A DNA stretch of 64,000 nt from Alitta virens (Eukaryota; Annelida; Polychaeta; Phyllodocida; Nereididae): assembly GCA_932294295.1 (NCBI GenBank), contig OW028584.1, forward strand, positions 31,605,231-31,669,230, given 5' to 3'. Below, piece by piece: positions 11,879 to 25,580 of the stretch (its first letter is position 1; each line of letters opens with the position of its first letter). A model generated the notes under the pieces. The model was given only the letters and a program-made list of their open reading frames with translations, was not told the DNA's origin and ran no database searches. Position numbers and translations under genes: made by a program.

Positions 11879-12309
11879 TACGACATTTTTTTACGCTGAA
11901 GAAAAAATGTGTTCATAGCAAAAAGCTCATCCACATGAATTATGCCTTTGCAATTGACGTCATCATGAAATGAAGTAGCCTTTTGAGTTATGTTTAGATT
12001 GTAGCCAGAACTTCACAAAAATCTCATCTTAAAAGAAATTCTATAAAAAAATATTCTCTCTCTATAGAAAGGTAAATCACAAAATTTGACCAAATAAGCA
12101 AACAAAAACACAACTTGCAGAGAAACGATAATGATTATTATAACTTTTTGTGTTATCAGTGGATCTAGGTGCTTTATGGCAATTACACATCCTTTAATTT
12201 GTGGAGTGGGTGAAATTGGCATTAAACAAATCAAATGATACCTTCTGTTTCAAGGGTTCTGGTTTCCTAGTTGAGATACCATTTCTTGTATATTTGTGTG
12301 CTGCAGATG
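11879..12309. other. non-coding stretch, no gene seen
   Basis: AT-rich; only short unsupported frames. Confidence 0.55.
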
Positions 12310-12470
12310 TCAATAGAATGTGCTCATTTAACGTCTGATGCCAATGACATCTAGCTGAGATGTAACTCATGAAGAGTGCCCACTGCCCACTGCCCAGACC
12401 TAAAATCAAACCAGGGACTTTCAGCAGAGCTGGCCAATTGTGCAACCGGCCGATTAACTTGACTGTTTTA
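12310..12470 (-). mobile_element. SINE-A copy, antisense, diverged
   Basis: Read in reverse it shows the family order: tRNA-like head with the degraded box B complement (TCAAACCAGGGACTTTC), then the CATGAAGAGTGCC / AGCTGAGATGTAACTC body and the CATTTAACGTCTGATGCC segment. Compare the copy at 28881. Confidence 0.7.
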
Positions 12471-12940
12471 CTTTTCATGACTTAATTGTATTTTATTTGA
12501 AATTCCATTTATCTCCCCAGGGAAAACGTTTCCATTGCTACCTTGTAACAGAAATTTATCCTAGTTAACCCAAGTTCTAGGAGCACTCTCAATCTTGTTT
12601 AGCCCAGATGAGCGACCCACGGAAAATGATCATCAGTTCGTTACAGTGACTCGGACACAGAACTGCACTTCCCTGGCAATCAGGTGGACTGTAGAATAAT
12701 TGTCTTGTGTGGACAGCAATTTCCTCAAATTTCTCATAGTTTACAGAAAGCAGGGAGGAGTGCAATGCATCACATTTTATTTGAACATAAATTGAAGTTG
12801 AAATGTTTTTTTGCCTTGTAACAGCATTGCAGAACTTCAGGTGTACAGCCTTATACAGTTTCTGACCATACCATAGGACCACCTAGGGTGATGATTGAGT
12901 TCATGATGAGCACACCCTATACATCCAGATAGGGTTTGTG
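12471..12940. other. no recognised gene; one 97-codon minus-strand frame
   Basis: The minus frame at 12589-12882 is open for 97 codons and has mixed composition with several Cys and His. There are no homologous features I can name, no second copy and no clear splice sites. It is probably chance, or at best an exon fragment. Confidence 0.3.
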
Positions 12941-13090
12941 GTGGGTGGGTGGATTAGGGCTTTACGTTCTGTATTTCTGCACCTGATGGGCTACTAGTAA
13001 CTACGACAGGCAGGGACCATGGCAATGAGATGAAGGATGAAACAGCCATCCAACTTGGGCTCGACTGGGAATTGAACCCGGGACCCAGTA
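12941..13090 (-). mobile_element. SINE-B copy, antisense, lacking box A
   Basis: It runs from GGATTAGGGCTTTACG to the box B complement AATTGAACCCGGGACCCAG and stops there, so the 5' tRNA part is truncated. Confidence 0.88.
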
Positions 13091-14667
13091 TAGAGTTTGG
13101 TAACTTGAGTTAAGTGATGAATTATGGCTCGATAAAATTATCTTGTTAACATTACGATATAAGCCTCCTTGATATAAACAGCAATTAATAGTAGAGATTG
13201 GTTGGTTTTGGTTATTAATTTACTGATCTATGTGATGTTGTGGGCCTAATTGGTTTTAAAGTTATTATTGCAATGCTTTAATTGCTGAAAAGGCAAATTT
13301 TGACAAAACATTTTTACGTATTCCATACTATTATTGTTTGTTGATTAATAATAATAGAAACACGCAAGATAATCAATATTTTACTGAACCAGGAGTGGGC
13401 GATGTGTAGCCATTCCCGAGGAAGACCGCTTCAACATTAAAGCCAGAAAACTTTGCATCATGGGTGATCTTAATGGCGAGGTTTTACTGCACTTGAGATT
13501 GATAATCATCTCAAATTATGGCTTGGTCATCTAAAATACAGGATATACTTATTTTCGCCATTTTCATCGAAATGGTCAAATAACGCTTATTTGGCAATCA
13601 GAAATGGATAGATGTTACATGAACCTCTGTGGGGGATACCCTACACCCAAAGTGACACCATCATTAAAAAGGCATTTTCAAAAGCATCACACTGGATTAA
13701 ACTGCTCATTGTCATTGTGTAAACAGGCCCATATTGTATTGTGTTTTGATGATCACAAATTTAAAAGTAGATACTTGATGTAAACTGAAACCTTTTTTGT
13801 GGACTAAAATACTTCTAATAGTGACCTGAAATATGATATATTAAAGTGCAAACAGGTGGGCGATTGTTATCCTAAATAAAAACTTAGCACTTGGGCACTA
13901 TATGGCGTGACAAGAGACAATTGATCCTATTGTGATGGGCTAAGCTGACAGGAAGGAAGGGAAGTAATGGAAACTGCATTAGTCACTTTATTTTGAACAG
14001 CGTTCTTTGTGTGTTAGTTGAGCTGGCCACCAGGGATTCTGTTAAAACTCTTAAATCAAAACAGCAAGATAACACATTGCCCTTTTAATGCAGTTAAATA
14101 ACTTATTATTCAATAAGAGGTTATTGATCTTTCAGCAAACTATAAATATCATCATGTGCTAATAGAATTCTTGATGGTCATGTAACAATTAAATTTAATC
14201 AGTAGTAGTGCTGCCTTATAGCTGCTAGCATATGTTATACATGTCTATTTACAATAAATTAATCAAAACCCTTCCAAAACTTTAATTATATAAATCACAT
14301 CATTTTGCAAAGTCATCTGTCATATTTTCAATATATGAATAATTAATAGACTATTAGACATCCGTCCAACATACATTTGTATTCTCTTGTCCGATATATG
14401 TGGAGACAACATGTTGCATCAACTTAAAGTTGGGCCAGCCTGGCATTCTGAAAAGTCATTTCCTCGCATAGATGAATTCATACAGTTTTTGTTTTCTAGT
14501 CTTTCCTGTTTCTTGTTACATACGTCATCTTAATTCTCAATGTTGTTATTAAAGATTTGTATCAGGCCACATACAGTTTTCAGCCCGCCGTGTCATCAAA
14601 GCATTCTTACCTCTCTATCATATTTATTAAAAAGACTAAGTCAGAACATCTAGAAATGGTATCAGTC
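13091..14667. other. non-coding stretch, no gene seen
   Basis: AT-rich sequence with no supported frame, tandem repeat or shared repeat family. Confidence 0.55.
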
Positions 14668-14915
14668 ACACCTGGTTGAGCAATGTGCATGCTACCATGC
14701 GGGCACCCTTCATGAGCATCATCTCAGCTGGAAGTCATTCGGATGAGACATTAAATGGGTGGTCCCTTGTACTCAGTGTCTATGCTGAGGCAAGAAAAAG
14801 ATCCCACCCATGGGGTAAATGTGCAACATGGGTGGACTCCTCTCTCTCACCTCATCATTCAACCCTCTATAGCGGCAAGAACTTGCCTTAGAGGGATGCA
14901 CTTTTCATATCTATC

Positions 14916-14946
<31 letters not shown>

Positions 14947-14990
14947 CTCTCTATCTCTCTGTCTATATATCTGTCTGTCTATCTATATCT
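14668..14990 (+). mobile_element. SINE-A copy, 5'-truncated, with TATC microsatellite tail
   Basis: It lacks the box A/B head but keeps the whole body: CACCCTTCATGAGCATCATC, GGATGAGACATTAAATGG, GTGTCTATGCTGAGGCAAG and the ATAGCGGCAAGAACTTGCC block. The 3' tail is (TATC)n from about 14911, with ATCTCTCT and CTGT variants. The body aligns with the copy at 21551. Confidence 0.88.
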
Positions 14991-17161
14991 ACCAAACAGT
15001 ACCAACTCGGTTAGTAATTGCCCAAATTGACCCATCTTGCACCAGTTGTGTAGAATAATAATTATTTATTTTAATGATTTAATCATATAGACTTGCATTG
15101 TGAATATAAGCTGATCTATCTGCACTATAATAACACAACTGAAATGGTTTGCTGCAGCTTGGTGAAGAGATCATTGAAGTAAACTACATCATATAACATG
15201 TTCTTTACACTGGAGTACTCACTACGGTTGCTAGTACTGGATTCACTAAGGATCCCTGCAGCACACCTTCTCAGTCAATGCAGCTTTAAGATGGCAAACG
15301 CAAATCCCTGCATCTACATAATTGCAAATTTAATGTACTCAGCTTAACCTTTAGAAGCAATGCGATCCCACTCATTTTAATCTGGCAAATGGAAGAAGAG
15401 TGACCATTGGTCAGTTCATAGCTGTTTCTGTCTTGCTTTTGTAGCAGAGCTATTCAGTGCTATTCATTTATAATACCACCAGAGGTCAGCACATCAAAGC
15501 TGACCAGAGTAATTCATTTAGCCACCAGAGGGCTTAATCCCTCCATTCAAGTTGAATTAGCTGGAGAGCAATTTCATACACTCCACAGTTGCACTTCAAA
15601 GCAACTACTTGGAATGCTGACAGAATTGACCACTTCGGTATTTAGGTATGTACTCAGTTTGTTAGTTTGCTTTAGCAATTGAGTTAGTATTGTGTTATTT
15701 GCCTTATATGTTAAATTTGCATTTTGGTTTAATTAACTATTAGTTGGTATAATGTATATTACTAAAAGGAAATTGTTTCTGTTGTTAGGCTTGTTTGCCT
15801 GTTGAAGTTTGGTTGGTCACCCTAGCCATTTGGTTACCACATTGGTTAATTTATATAAAAGCCCCTTCAAAGGGTAAGTAATTATCATGTGACTATTATT
15901 AATATATATATATATGTGTTCAAAGGTGTAGGCTTTATGGAGGTTTCATGCTATTCACAGAAGGCCTATTATCATTTCAATGTAGTCACAATCAATTCGC
16001 ACATTTATCCAATGCAGTAATGATTATGTTGTATTTTGTAATGTATAAATGAATTAGTCATGTTATATCATTTTTACAATGTATTGTGAATTCCACAAGC
16101 ACAGACTTAATGATGTTCATATTTGCAGGGTTTTTATCAACAATAAAATCGGCCAACACAATTGGTGTTCATGCATCATATTTTCCCTGAACACTTTACA
16201 TATAATTTCTTTTAGCAAGAATTTTTACTGCCAAGAATTATTCGTATACTAACTTGATATCTTGTCTGGAAAAGTCATTTCTGAAGTTTGGTAAAATCTC
16301 ATTGGCAAGTGCTGTTTTCTGTATCAGTTATCTTTGCTTTCCTTTGTAAGTCCTAAATGTATGTTACAAAATATCTGTTGAAATGCAACTTGAACCAGAA
16401 TGTATGATGCAAACAAGATGTACAATATGTACAGAGATTGGAGATATTCTAGCTGGGGTTTCATATTTCAAAAATACAACTTTCCTCAAATATTATATAA
16501 CTTATGAAGTCGTGTCATAAGGTAATGATGAGCACATAAGCATTTATATACGCATCACAAAATTAAGAAATCTGTTGTAGTAATCTTGATTAATGAACAT
16601 GCAGACACTGATTTGTAAAAATAAAACAACCTTTCGGACACTTTTCGGACGTTTAGGGAATCGGACTTTATGGGTTTGGACGTTTCGGTTTTTGGACGTT
16701 TCGACCTGATACCATTAATTTCATGTTTTGTTTCCAATATTTTTATTTTTCCCTTACGGTTACAGTGGCTAATATTAGCCATATTACTCTAAGTTATGTG
16801 TAATGTACTGAAAATCTTTGAGACTGAGCTATTTGGCGAATTGGCAGAATCAATAATGATTTCTGTCAGGTTTTGTCAATTGATTGATTGATAAAATACA
16901 TTAATTCAGGGTCACACTTCAGATAAAAATGCTGTTTTACAACTGGCCCTGTCAATGACTCAATGCTAGTCATTATGACTAACAGCATTACATAACATTG
17001 AATCAGGCTGACTTGCTCGTTTGAAATAGTAAAAAATTGCCATGATAGTCTAAACGTAGGCCAAATGTCTAAAATGTTAGGATGTCTGAAAAGTTAGTCT
17101 GTAGCTAACAACCTGCTCCAAGAGGTTTCAATGTGTTATGGAACAGGGACTGAGATGTGTC
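14991..17161. other. non-coding stretch, no gene seen
   Basis: It contains a short (AT)n at 15905-15916. No protein-like frames; the 75-residue minus frame at 16555-16782 has no support. Confidence 0.55.
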
Positions 17162-17282
17162 CAGGGGCGGATCCAGAATATTTTTCACCGGGGGTTGACA
17201 AATTAAAATACTTGGCCATGGGGGGGGGGGGGGTTTAAACACCCTCAACCCCCCTTGCTCGCCACCCCTAAATCCTCCACTG
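17162..17282. mobile_element. short MITE-like element with CAGGGGCGGATCCAG end
   Basis: The left end CAGGGGCGGATCCAGAAT is imperfectly complemented by the right end (AAATCCTCCACTG). GTGTC flanks both sides (17157-17161 and 17283-17287). A poly-G run lies at 17220-17233. The CAG..CTG ends resemble hAT-type MITEs, but a hAT insertion should give an 8-bp duplication and only 5 bp match here. Confidence 0.55.
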
Positions 17283-18190
17283 GTGTCTTAGAGACAGTGC
17301 TCTGACCAGGATATAAACCCACTCACCCACAGTCACTGCCATTCCACAATCATTCAAAATATGTGGATATATATATTCATATACAGACAGTTCTCCTATG
17401 GTGAAGAATGCCATTCTGGGCTGCTTTGATTACCTGACCGTGACCTTTTACATAGTTGGTAATTTGCTCACACAAAGAGGACGTCCCAAAGCCCTTTCTT
17501 TGTGATGATGAATATGATGTCAAGTAGGTCTAGATGTGACATGTCATAAGGGACTGTTTTTGTCACAGAATATGACCTGAATGCTAAATGCTGGATAGCA
17601 TAGGCACTACTGCTTTGCACTCTATATAGACAAAAGTTCTTCACACTTTTATGGTGCCCCAGGAATTACCCTAAAGTCGTAATCTCGTGGGGTACATTCC
17701 AAATTAGCAAAATTCGCCAAGATCAGCGAAATTCGCCACCCCCTAAAACTGTTTCAAAACTAGCTATTCTGCTTTATTTCGTTTGTAAAAACATCGCTAA
17801 TGACGAACCTAATTAGCTACAAACTAAATATTGTTTTACAAACTATATTTGCAATATTTCAACGTCACTCCGCCCCCTCCCAACCCATATTTAAACACAA
17901 GCAAGCTCTCTCTATTCCCATTACATAAATTAACTCCATATATATAAGCGACAAAAATAAAGGAGAGAAATAGAAAAGAAAGAAAGAGAAATAAAATATC
18001 AATATATCAAAGCATAAAACCTTATTATTATTAATTTACGAAATTATTTCTATAAAATCGAAAAATTAAGTGACAAGTCGTGGTTTCTTGATAGGCAGTT
18101 GACAACCTTACATAACAAGACGTTTCATTTAATTGTTGACAATCAAGGATTGACTGGACCCTCTTAACAATTGCTTTATAGGATGTAAAG
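17283..18190. other. non-coding stretch, no gene seen
   Basis: It includes AATTCGCCA-type words (17700-17745) that recur at 18660-18710, a weak dispersed similarity. No gene. Confidence 0.5.
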
Positions 18191-18425
18191 AAAGAATAGA
18201 ATAGAATAGAATAGGATAAGATAGAATAGAATAGGATAGGATAGAATAGGATAGAATAGGATAGAATAGAATAGGATAGAATAGGATAGGATATAATATA
18301 ATATAATATAATATAATAGGATAGAATATAATATAATAGGACCGGATAGAATAGAATAGGAAATGATAGGTTAAATTAGAATAGGATAAGATAGAATAGA
18401 ATATAATTTAATAAAATAGAACATA
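18191..18425. repeat. pentanucleotide microsatellite (TAGAA/TAGGA)n
   Basis: About 235 bp of AGAAT and AGGAT units, with an ATATA-rich section near 18295-18340. Confidence 0.95.
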
Positions 18426-20300
18426 ATAGAATATATTTTGAGTCGGACAAATTACAATAAAACTATGATGTCAAAAAGTTATCATAAGATGGTAGGAATA
18501 ATTAACGTTTTTCAGAAGAAACTTTGCTCTTTGGCCACCTTTAGTGCACCTGGTATTGATTAAAAGACAGAAAGAAAACAAGAACAAACAAGAGCTTTCT
18601 TTTTGCTTTTCTTAGGAAGACAAGGAATGAGGTACGTGGGTTTGGCAACAATCAACAGTGTACACTCGGCGACAGTTAATTTCGCCACAACAGCGAGATT
18701 CGCCACCCCCCCCCCCCCCATAAACTACAATAAACACCTTTTAGATGGCTGCCGCAGTACTAGAACACTGTCAATGATCTATACAATTAGTTCTTTAACA
18801 AATCGAGTGTGTATAATACAAAAAAATAAATTTATTTTCTTTTTTAAGGCTGGAGATGCCATCAAGTATGAAATCCAGTGCATGCTACCAGTTCCATCCC
18901 TTGTAATCCAGAAATATAAATTCCTGTTAAAAGCATTTGTTTTATTTATAGTAATGTAATTTACTCTTATAGCTAATTTAATTATACTTTATGTCTAGAC
19001 TTCATCATTTAAGTGTATGATGTGTATCACGTGTATTTTACATTTATTTAATCATCAAATTTCCATTTTTGTACTTTGTAGCAATTTAAGTGTATAGTTG
19101 CAATTTAATAAAGAACATTTATTTATCTATTATTTGCTATTGGTTAAAGTCAGTCACTTTCAAAATGTTTCACTGTAGGTACATGAACATCATTCAAGCG
19201 ACATAGTTGACCTTTAGATTATTGATGGAACAATTGTCTGGCTTTTGTCATTAATTTAACGTCAAATGTCTGAACAAACAGCTGTTATCAGATAACACTT
19301 ATCAACTACACAAATCTTGGACACATTAATTACTAAAAACTTAACTTAACAGACACTTTATCTCGATGAAATATGTCATCATAATCCTCAGTTAAGTAGT
19401 AATAAGTACCATGTCATTACAGTCAATGAATGAACCTTTCAAATATATTTTCAATGTTAAAAGTACTGCTTTATGGTAATAAACCATGGGATTATCTATT
19501 ATAGCGCCAATCAAAAGAAACCATTTTGAAAAAATACTTCCTTTATTCTTGTAGGTAAACCACATTTGCAAGCAACACCAAAGACAATTGATTTTCTTAT
19601 TGTGAGCGAAAGTCAAGGCAAGGAAGGCAAAAACACATTTGTGGTGATGACATCCATTACCATTGAAAGGGATTAAGAGCCTAAAAGTCAGATAAAAGGA
19701 TATAACCCTTTTTTAGTGTTGTGACGTCGACCCAAGATTAAAGGTCTTTTTCTTGCGGAAAAAAAGTGTCCTTTACTCATCATGCCTTTGACAGGCTCTG
19801 TTTCACAAAGAGTTCTTTTGACACAAAGATAATCTTGATGTCTTACACTGTTTCTGGCTATTTGCCCCCCCCCCCCCCCCCTAAGAGAAAATACCATGCC
19901 AGTTACATAGACCAAACGCACAGAATGAAACATGAGCTAAAAATGTACTTGGTGTCTATACTGGGCTTCAGAAATACATAAGAATACATTATACCAAAAA
20001 TTAATAATCTGCATTGCATGTAATATACATTGACCAATAAGCATTTATTAATGTATCTTCCAACTACCTGAATAAACGCATAATCTATTTTGTTACTTTA
20101 ACATTATTTTGACCTGAGTAGACTATTAACTTTAAGGTAGTTTGTTGGCTTGCTTTCTGGTTAGCAGTGGATGGCAGGAGTATTCCTAATTTTCCAGGCA
20201 CATGTGTGATAAGACTAACATGTGGGTCAGCTGACTAGAAAATCATCGGCAATGCTGGCATTATTATTGGCAGGTGAATATGCCTGGCAGCCTGTTTATG
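18426..20300. other. no recognised gene; poly-C runs
   Basis: C runs lie at about 18704-18719 and 19864-19880. A 118-residue plus frame (18603-18959) crosses the first of these and is low-complexity at the join; I do not accept it as a gene. Confidence 0.5.
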
Positions 20301-20458
20301 GAGTGGTGGTGGTGGTGGATTAGGGCTTTATGTCCTATATTTCTGCACCTGATGGGCTAATTAGGACAGGCAGAGGCCATGGCAATGAGACGAAGGATGA
20401 AACAGCCATCAAACTTAGGCTCGACAGGAATTGAACCACTGAGCTAGGCCCCCACCCC
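20301..20458 (-). mobile_element. SINE-B copy, antisense
   Basis: A GGTGGTGGTGGATTAGGG start and a typical body, with a shortened tRNA-like head (AATTGAACC then GAGCTAGGCCCCC), so the middle of the tRNA region is deleted. Confidence 0.88.
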
Positions 20459-21550
20459 TTCAGCCTGTTCATGGAAGGTAATTTCGAGACCTCTTGGGAA
20501 ACTATATTGGCCTGCTTTTCCAGGTAGGCAGTGGATGAGATTAGGCGCCCTAACAACCCAGATCCAAGTCGCTGGAGACTCATGCCCTCCAAATAATTAC
20601 TTGACATAAGAAGGGCAACCGGTGTCACTGATGAGCATCAATCGCTCTATTATCTACAATAGAATACCCATATTTGGGCCTTTATCCACACTTAATGTGG
20701 TATTTGTGACAACTGCAGATGACCCATGCACAAGGGTAGCATGGGAGTATTATCCTAATCAGTTATGCAATATTATATTGATATTTTGATGTCGCATCAA
20801 CCGAGAATCTTTCATGATGTTACAAATGTCATACTGCGGAATATTCATGGTTTTTGTAACACGCGTATTTATTTTGTCTCACAATATAATATTCCTTTTG
20901 ATGCTTAACAATTAATGTCAATGATATGCATGGCATGTGTCTGAAATCTCCCAATGATTCTGTTGAAGTAAGGAGGCAAATGCTGAAGAAAATGTTATAT
21001 CAATCATGAAATGGTTGATTGTCCAGAAAAAAAGATGCATATTGTTAATAAGTATAATAATGTACAAGTATTTCTATTCAAGAATTTCACCAAAACGACA
21101 ACCACTAAATTATTAATAAGATCACTGAAATTTGGACCAAACCACTACTGCCATTCTTTTGTTGCCATGCAAAATCTCCATTGACGCAAATAGCATTTTT
21201 GAAGATTTCCAGCTGAATATCTTATTTCTTTTTCATTAAATTATTTATTCCAAACACATACGGCGAACTAATTGCCAATCAATTTTCCTCAAGTACATTC
21301 TCATTTTCATGTTTGGTCTCATGCTAAAGAATTGATAATAATTTCTACGCATGCAGAATTAGCTTGAATATAATTGTTTAGATTGGTGAATGGAAGGGCA
21401 ATATTTTATGTCCTTGAAAGAATAAAAAAGAAAAAGAATAACGAAAGTTTTTGCAATTAGGACTACTCGTTGGAGTGTAGATAGGTCTCTCTAGACTCAT
21501 TATCTTTGAGTTCACACCAGTTTACAATTGACTTAAAATTTAATAAATGC
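20459..21550. other. non-coding stretch, no gene seen
   Basis: No protein-like frames and no shared repeats. Confidence 0.55.
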
Positions 21551-21858
21551 TTCAGCTGGGTGGTCTAGTGGTAAGACGCTCGCCTGCTCCTCTGGAGGAC
21601 TCGGGTTCGATCCCGGGCTCGGACGCCCTTCATGAACAACATCCCAGCTGAAAAATGTTGTTCGGATGAGATGTTAAATGGCAGTTCCTTGCACTTGGTG
21701 TCTATGCTGAGGCAAGTAAAAGATCACACTCATGGGGTAAATGTATAACATGGGTGGACTCCTCTCCCTCTCTCACCTCATCGACCAACCCTCGATAGCG
21801 GCAATAACTTGCCTTATAGGGCTGCACTTAACATATCTATCTATCTATCTATCTATCA
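21551..21858 (+). mobile_element. SINE-A, best preserved copy
   Basis: The tRNA-like head has box A (GGTCTAGTGGTAAGACG) and a perfect box B (GGTTCGATCCC at about 21604). The conserved body follows: CCTTCATGAACAACATCCCA, GGATGAGATGTTAAATGG, TGTCTATGCTGAGGCAAG, ATAGCGGCAATAACTTGCC. A (TATC)n tail ends the copy. The ends of the tRNA-like part do not pair as an acceptor stem, so this is a SINE and not a tRNA gene. It would be transcribed by RNA polymerase III from the internal promoter. Confidence 0.92.
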
Positions 21859-22833
21859 TATATATCTTGCTCTGTCTCAGCACAACGTCCAGACTGAATG
21901 TAAAGCTTGTTCAATAACTTCTAGCTGAAACTTTGTCCAGTTGAGATTTCTAGGCTGGATTCAAATGACTACTTCACATAATTCAATGAAGATATCTGTC
22001 TCATTGTAACACACCAGTCCAAATTAGCATTATCTACGCCATGGTATAAATCTTCATATACCATGATAAGCTATTGTATATGAGACATACTGGGCTACGA
22101 TTGGCAGGCAGCCAGAAAAATAACGCGGCCTGAAACGACGTTGCCTGTAAGGGTAGCCATATTTTTTTATCCGACTTAACTTGTACAGTTAGTTTCATTA
22201 AACGATACTACCTGCCACTAAAGGAAACTGTCTGGCTATAGCTGGCAACTCATAGCCGGATCTAAAAGTACATATTAATATAAATATCTTACATTTATCA
22301 AGGTTTATATTTTTCAGTGGTGGTTGATGTAATTACATAACGGCTACATTGTGAGACATGAGATATGTACACTTTTAGGCTCGTTGTACATTGTCATTTA
22401 TAGGTGTATATATCTTCATGTCTCACATGTAACTGTAACCATTGTATAAATGTATAATGTCTATGTCTCAATGCAACAAATCGGAAGCTTAGCCAGCTTA
22501 CATGATTATTGACATGGTGAATTTCAATATTAAAATTGCCCACTTGGGCTTTTTATTAATATGGTTACCTACAATTTAAACTGACCTTGGATACCTTCTC
22601 GAAATATTATTTGCCTGCAGGAAACACACACAATTCCTGGCAGATACAAAGGAATTTGCTTCATTAAAACCAAAAACGCTCCCCCACCATGGTTCTAATT
22701 GCTTTATTTTTGTGTCTGGCTTCTTTAGGTAGTTCTTGGTTTTAATCCACTTTTAACAAACTTTTAACAAACTTTTAACAAACCAGCTTGACTCTTAGTA
22801 GCTCAATGTGTTGGGAAAAAAATATTGCTAAAA
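21859..22833. other. non-coding stretch, no gene seen
   Basis: It contains a small triplication of CTTTTAACAAA at about 22749-22783. No gene. Confidence 0.55.
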
Positions 22834-22924
22834 CCCAGATAGCATTCCAAATCGGGCCAGCTCTCTATCGTTTTGGCATCGCCTACATCTCGCCCACATT
22901 GAAACGATTTGGAATGGTATCTGG
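22834..22924. mobile_element. short palindromic MITE, family M1
   Basis: CCCAGATAGCATTCCAAATCG on the left and CGATTTGGAATGGTATCTGG on the right, with a 50-bp interior unlike that of the 1703 copy. The termini are conserved more strongly than the interior. Confidence 0.82.
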
Positions 22925-23647
22925 TAAGGGGATTTTAATTAAAAAGAAAACTTAGGGAAATGTATATTTTTCTGATATAAAAATACTTTCAAAGGTTATG
23001 AAACTGCTATTAATTTTGAATAAATTTCTTTTTCAAGACGTGCAATTTCTAACCAAAGGATGGCAACCCTCTTTCTGAAAAACAAGAAAGATCACGTTTC
23101 ATGCGGTCTCTTTGAAATGTATTTTCAAGCGTTCTGTGTTTAAAGGTTGAAGGGCATTCTCAAATTTCCAATGTATGAAACCAGAGAGGCAATTGAACCA
23201 TTGAATGGGCTCATCGAGAAGCACAACATGTTGATGGCCTTGTGGACAAGATGCTAGCTGTGGTCATCCAATTCTGATAAGATAAGATAAGACATGGTAA
23301 AAACAATAAACATTGGCTTATTATAGCTACTAGTCGATAATAAAAAAAACATATGAAATAATAAAACAATTCAATAATTAAAATGAAACAATAAAATCAA
23401 AGGTATACATAATATCATGAGTTAAAACAACAAGCTGAGTACTGACATGAAGGACCATCCCAGGAGTTGAACATATTCTTAAAAGCATTAATTCAATTCC
23501 TCAACTGAGCAATCTGTATGTGCTTGTGTTGAGTTGTGTCAAGTTGGGTAAGTTCAATTTGTTGTCTGTACTGAGAAGAAGTGGAGGCCAGCCAATTTGA
23601 TTATTACTCTGCTGATGCAATTTCTTTTTTGATATCAGTATTTAATA
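22925..23647. other. non-coding stretch, no gene seen
   Basis: AT-rich; nothing recognised. Confidence 0.55.
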
Positions 23648-23787
23648 CATGGCCAATTGTGCCACGTGCGTTTCCGATGCATTTGGATAAACGCATGATT
23701 TTTGCCTCATTATAATTAGCTAAAAACCATGCGTTTTCCATGCGTTTATCCTTCTCATGGAAAACGCACGTGGCACATTCGGCTATG
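23648..23787. mobile_element. palindromic MITE-like element, family M2
   Basis: CATGGCCAATTGTGCCACG and its near complement, flanked by TA at 23646-23647 and 23788-23789. The centre is inverted relative to the copy at 4496 (CCTCATTATAATTAGC here against AACTAATTATAATGAGG there), as expected for insertion in the other orientation. Confidence 0.85.
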
Positions 23788-24969
23788 TAGTATTGGAAAT
23801 TTCTAATGTTCACTGGAACATGACTGTTATAATTCGTCTTGTTGATATTATATTGTATCCTCTGTCAATGCCAAATGCAGATCACTGATTGGGCAAGAGT
23901 TAAGAGATATTTTTGTGTATTCACAAAAATTGTCAGTTCAGCCACGCCCTCTCAATGCTGTATTCACAGTAGAATCATAAACTCTGTGTTAAAATGTTTC
24001 CAAAGGAACGGGGAATTGTCGTGGGGACAGATCATACCCCTATGACACCCAGAATCTGAGAAAATTACGTTTATTTAAATCTTCTTCTTTTTTTTGGGGG
24101 GCCGGGGGGGGGGGGGGGGGTTTAGTGAAACATTTGACTAAAAAATAAATAAATATTTTATTGGGCAAAAAAGGGAGACAGACAATAGAATCGTTACCAC
24201 ATGTTGATTTTGAATACAAGATAATTTTCCACTCAGACAGATAACGCCAAATCGGAACAACGTGTTTTTGTTTTATATTGGCCACATCGCACCCAGGGCC
24301 AGTCCTAAGCAAGGTGGCTACGAATATTAGGCCACCAAAATCCGTGTAGACTTAAAAACGTTTTCACAAAATTTTGGGAAATATAGTCGGTCATATAGGC
24401 CCTGCTTTGGGCCTCGCACACTCTAAGACCGTGAATCATACAACGTAGCATCTATCTCTGCTCGGGACCCTTGAATCTTCAGGGTCCCTGGAAACTCAAG
24501 TGACCTTCTTTTACGAGATCGCTATGTACGTACTGACCAAACAAATTAGTTCCATGATCGGCGGTCTAGAATGCTTTCAATTAGGGTATAATGTTGCGTG
24601 ATTTGCCTCTACATGAGAATCTTTTAATTAAAGTGAATATAGGGCAGTGGACTTGTACACAGATGTAGCATATTATTATCTGAAAGATAACTTCCTAGAA
24701 AACATACCAAATCGACTTGTGAGCAGTAAATGTCGGTCTGATGTCGACCGGTCTGGCAATCTGTATTAGTTTCTTATTTAGGTTGTGGATGTATTTGTAA
24801 TACCTGTAAATATCTAAGGAACAAAGTTTTAGTTACAAGTTGATTGTCCCTCCAAAGACATTAAAATACTCTTTAGCATAAACTGATCAGTGGAGAAAGA
24901 TCTTAGGCCGTCCTCTGTGACATGATACACATCAAGTGGTTTGACCAGCTAAGCCACCTAATACCATCT
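23788..24969. other. non-coding; long poly-G run at 24098-24121
   Basis: The G run (GGGGGGCCGGGG...) is the longest in the window. No gene recognised. Confidence 0.55.
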
Positions 24970-25064
24970 TCTTTGCAAGGTTAATGAATTTGTCTGTAGT
25001 CTCTCAACCTTACTGATTCAATCAAGTGAAATAAAGAGACTGACCACTACTTCATTACTATCTT
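24970..25064 (+). repeat. solo copy of the start of duplicated block C
   Basis: About 95 bp from CTTTGCAAGGTTAATG to CTTCATTACTATCT closely matches 38580-38675, and in part 30487-30565. It is the only piece of block C found upstream of the duplication. Confidence 0.85.
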
Positions 25065-25324
25065 GAAAGCTTAGGACATACCACAATTCGTCTCCTGTCT
25101 TACACATAAAAAAAGCAATGGAAAAAGGAAGTTTAAAGGCAGTGAGTCAGACCAAGACCAAATCTTGGCAAGTTAGCCATGTACAAACCCTTTTATTATT
25201 GTATTTTTGAGCATGGATGCTATTTCTTTGTCAGTTTTAGTTCTATTATAGAAGTGATGGAATGAAACTCTGGATGACTGCATGAGCTGTTTATGTAGAC
25301 ATTGACAAAGTGTTCCATTATCAC

Positions 25325-25378
25325 ACAGTAAGTAAGTAAGTAAGGCAGTAAGTGAAGTAAGTAAGTAAGTAATAAGTA
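25325..25378. repeat. GTAA tetranucleotide microsatellite
   Basis: AGTAAGTAAGTAAG runs with two interruptions. Confidence 0.92.
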
Positions 25379-25580
25379 ATACTATTGTTATTACGAAAGT
25401 TTCTCTTTAGGTTATTGTGAACTTTTCATTTTCATATAAAAATTTCATATTGCATACATAACAAATGAATTTACAAATAAAACAAATCAGACAAGTATTT
25501 TCATAATTTCAAAGCTTTGACCTGATGTATATGGATGCACCTATTCGTAATTCAGGTCATATAATTTTGTACTTATGGTA

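Noticed and set aside
18603..18959. 118-residue plus frame
   Set aside because: It crosses a poly-C run giving a proline string and then AT-rich filler; no signals.
20335..20628. 97-residue minus frame
   Set aside because: It starts inside a SINE-B copy; the part outside has no support.
21551..21625. tRNA gene
   Set aside because: Boxes A and B are present but the ends do not pair as an acceptor stem, and the sequence continues into a SINE body shared with five other loci.
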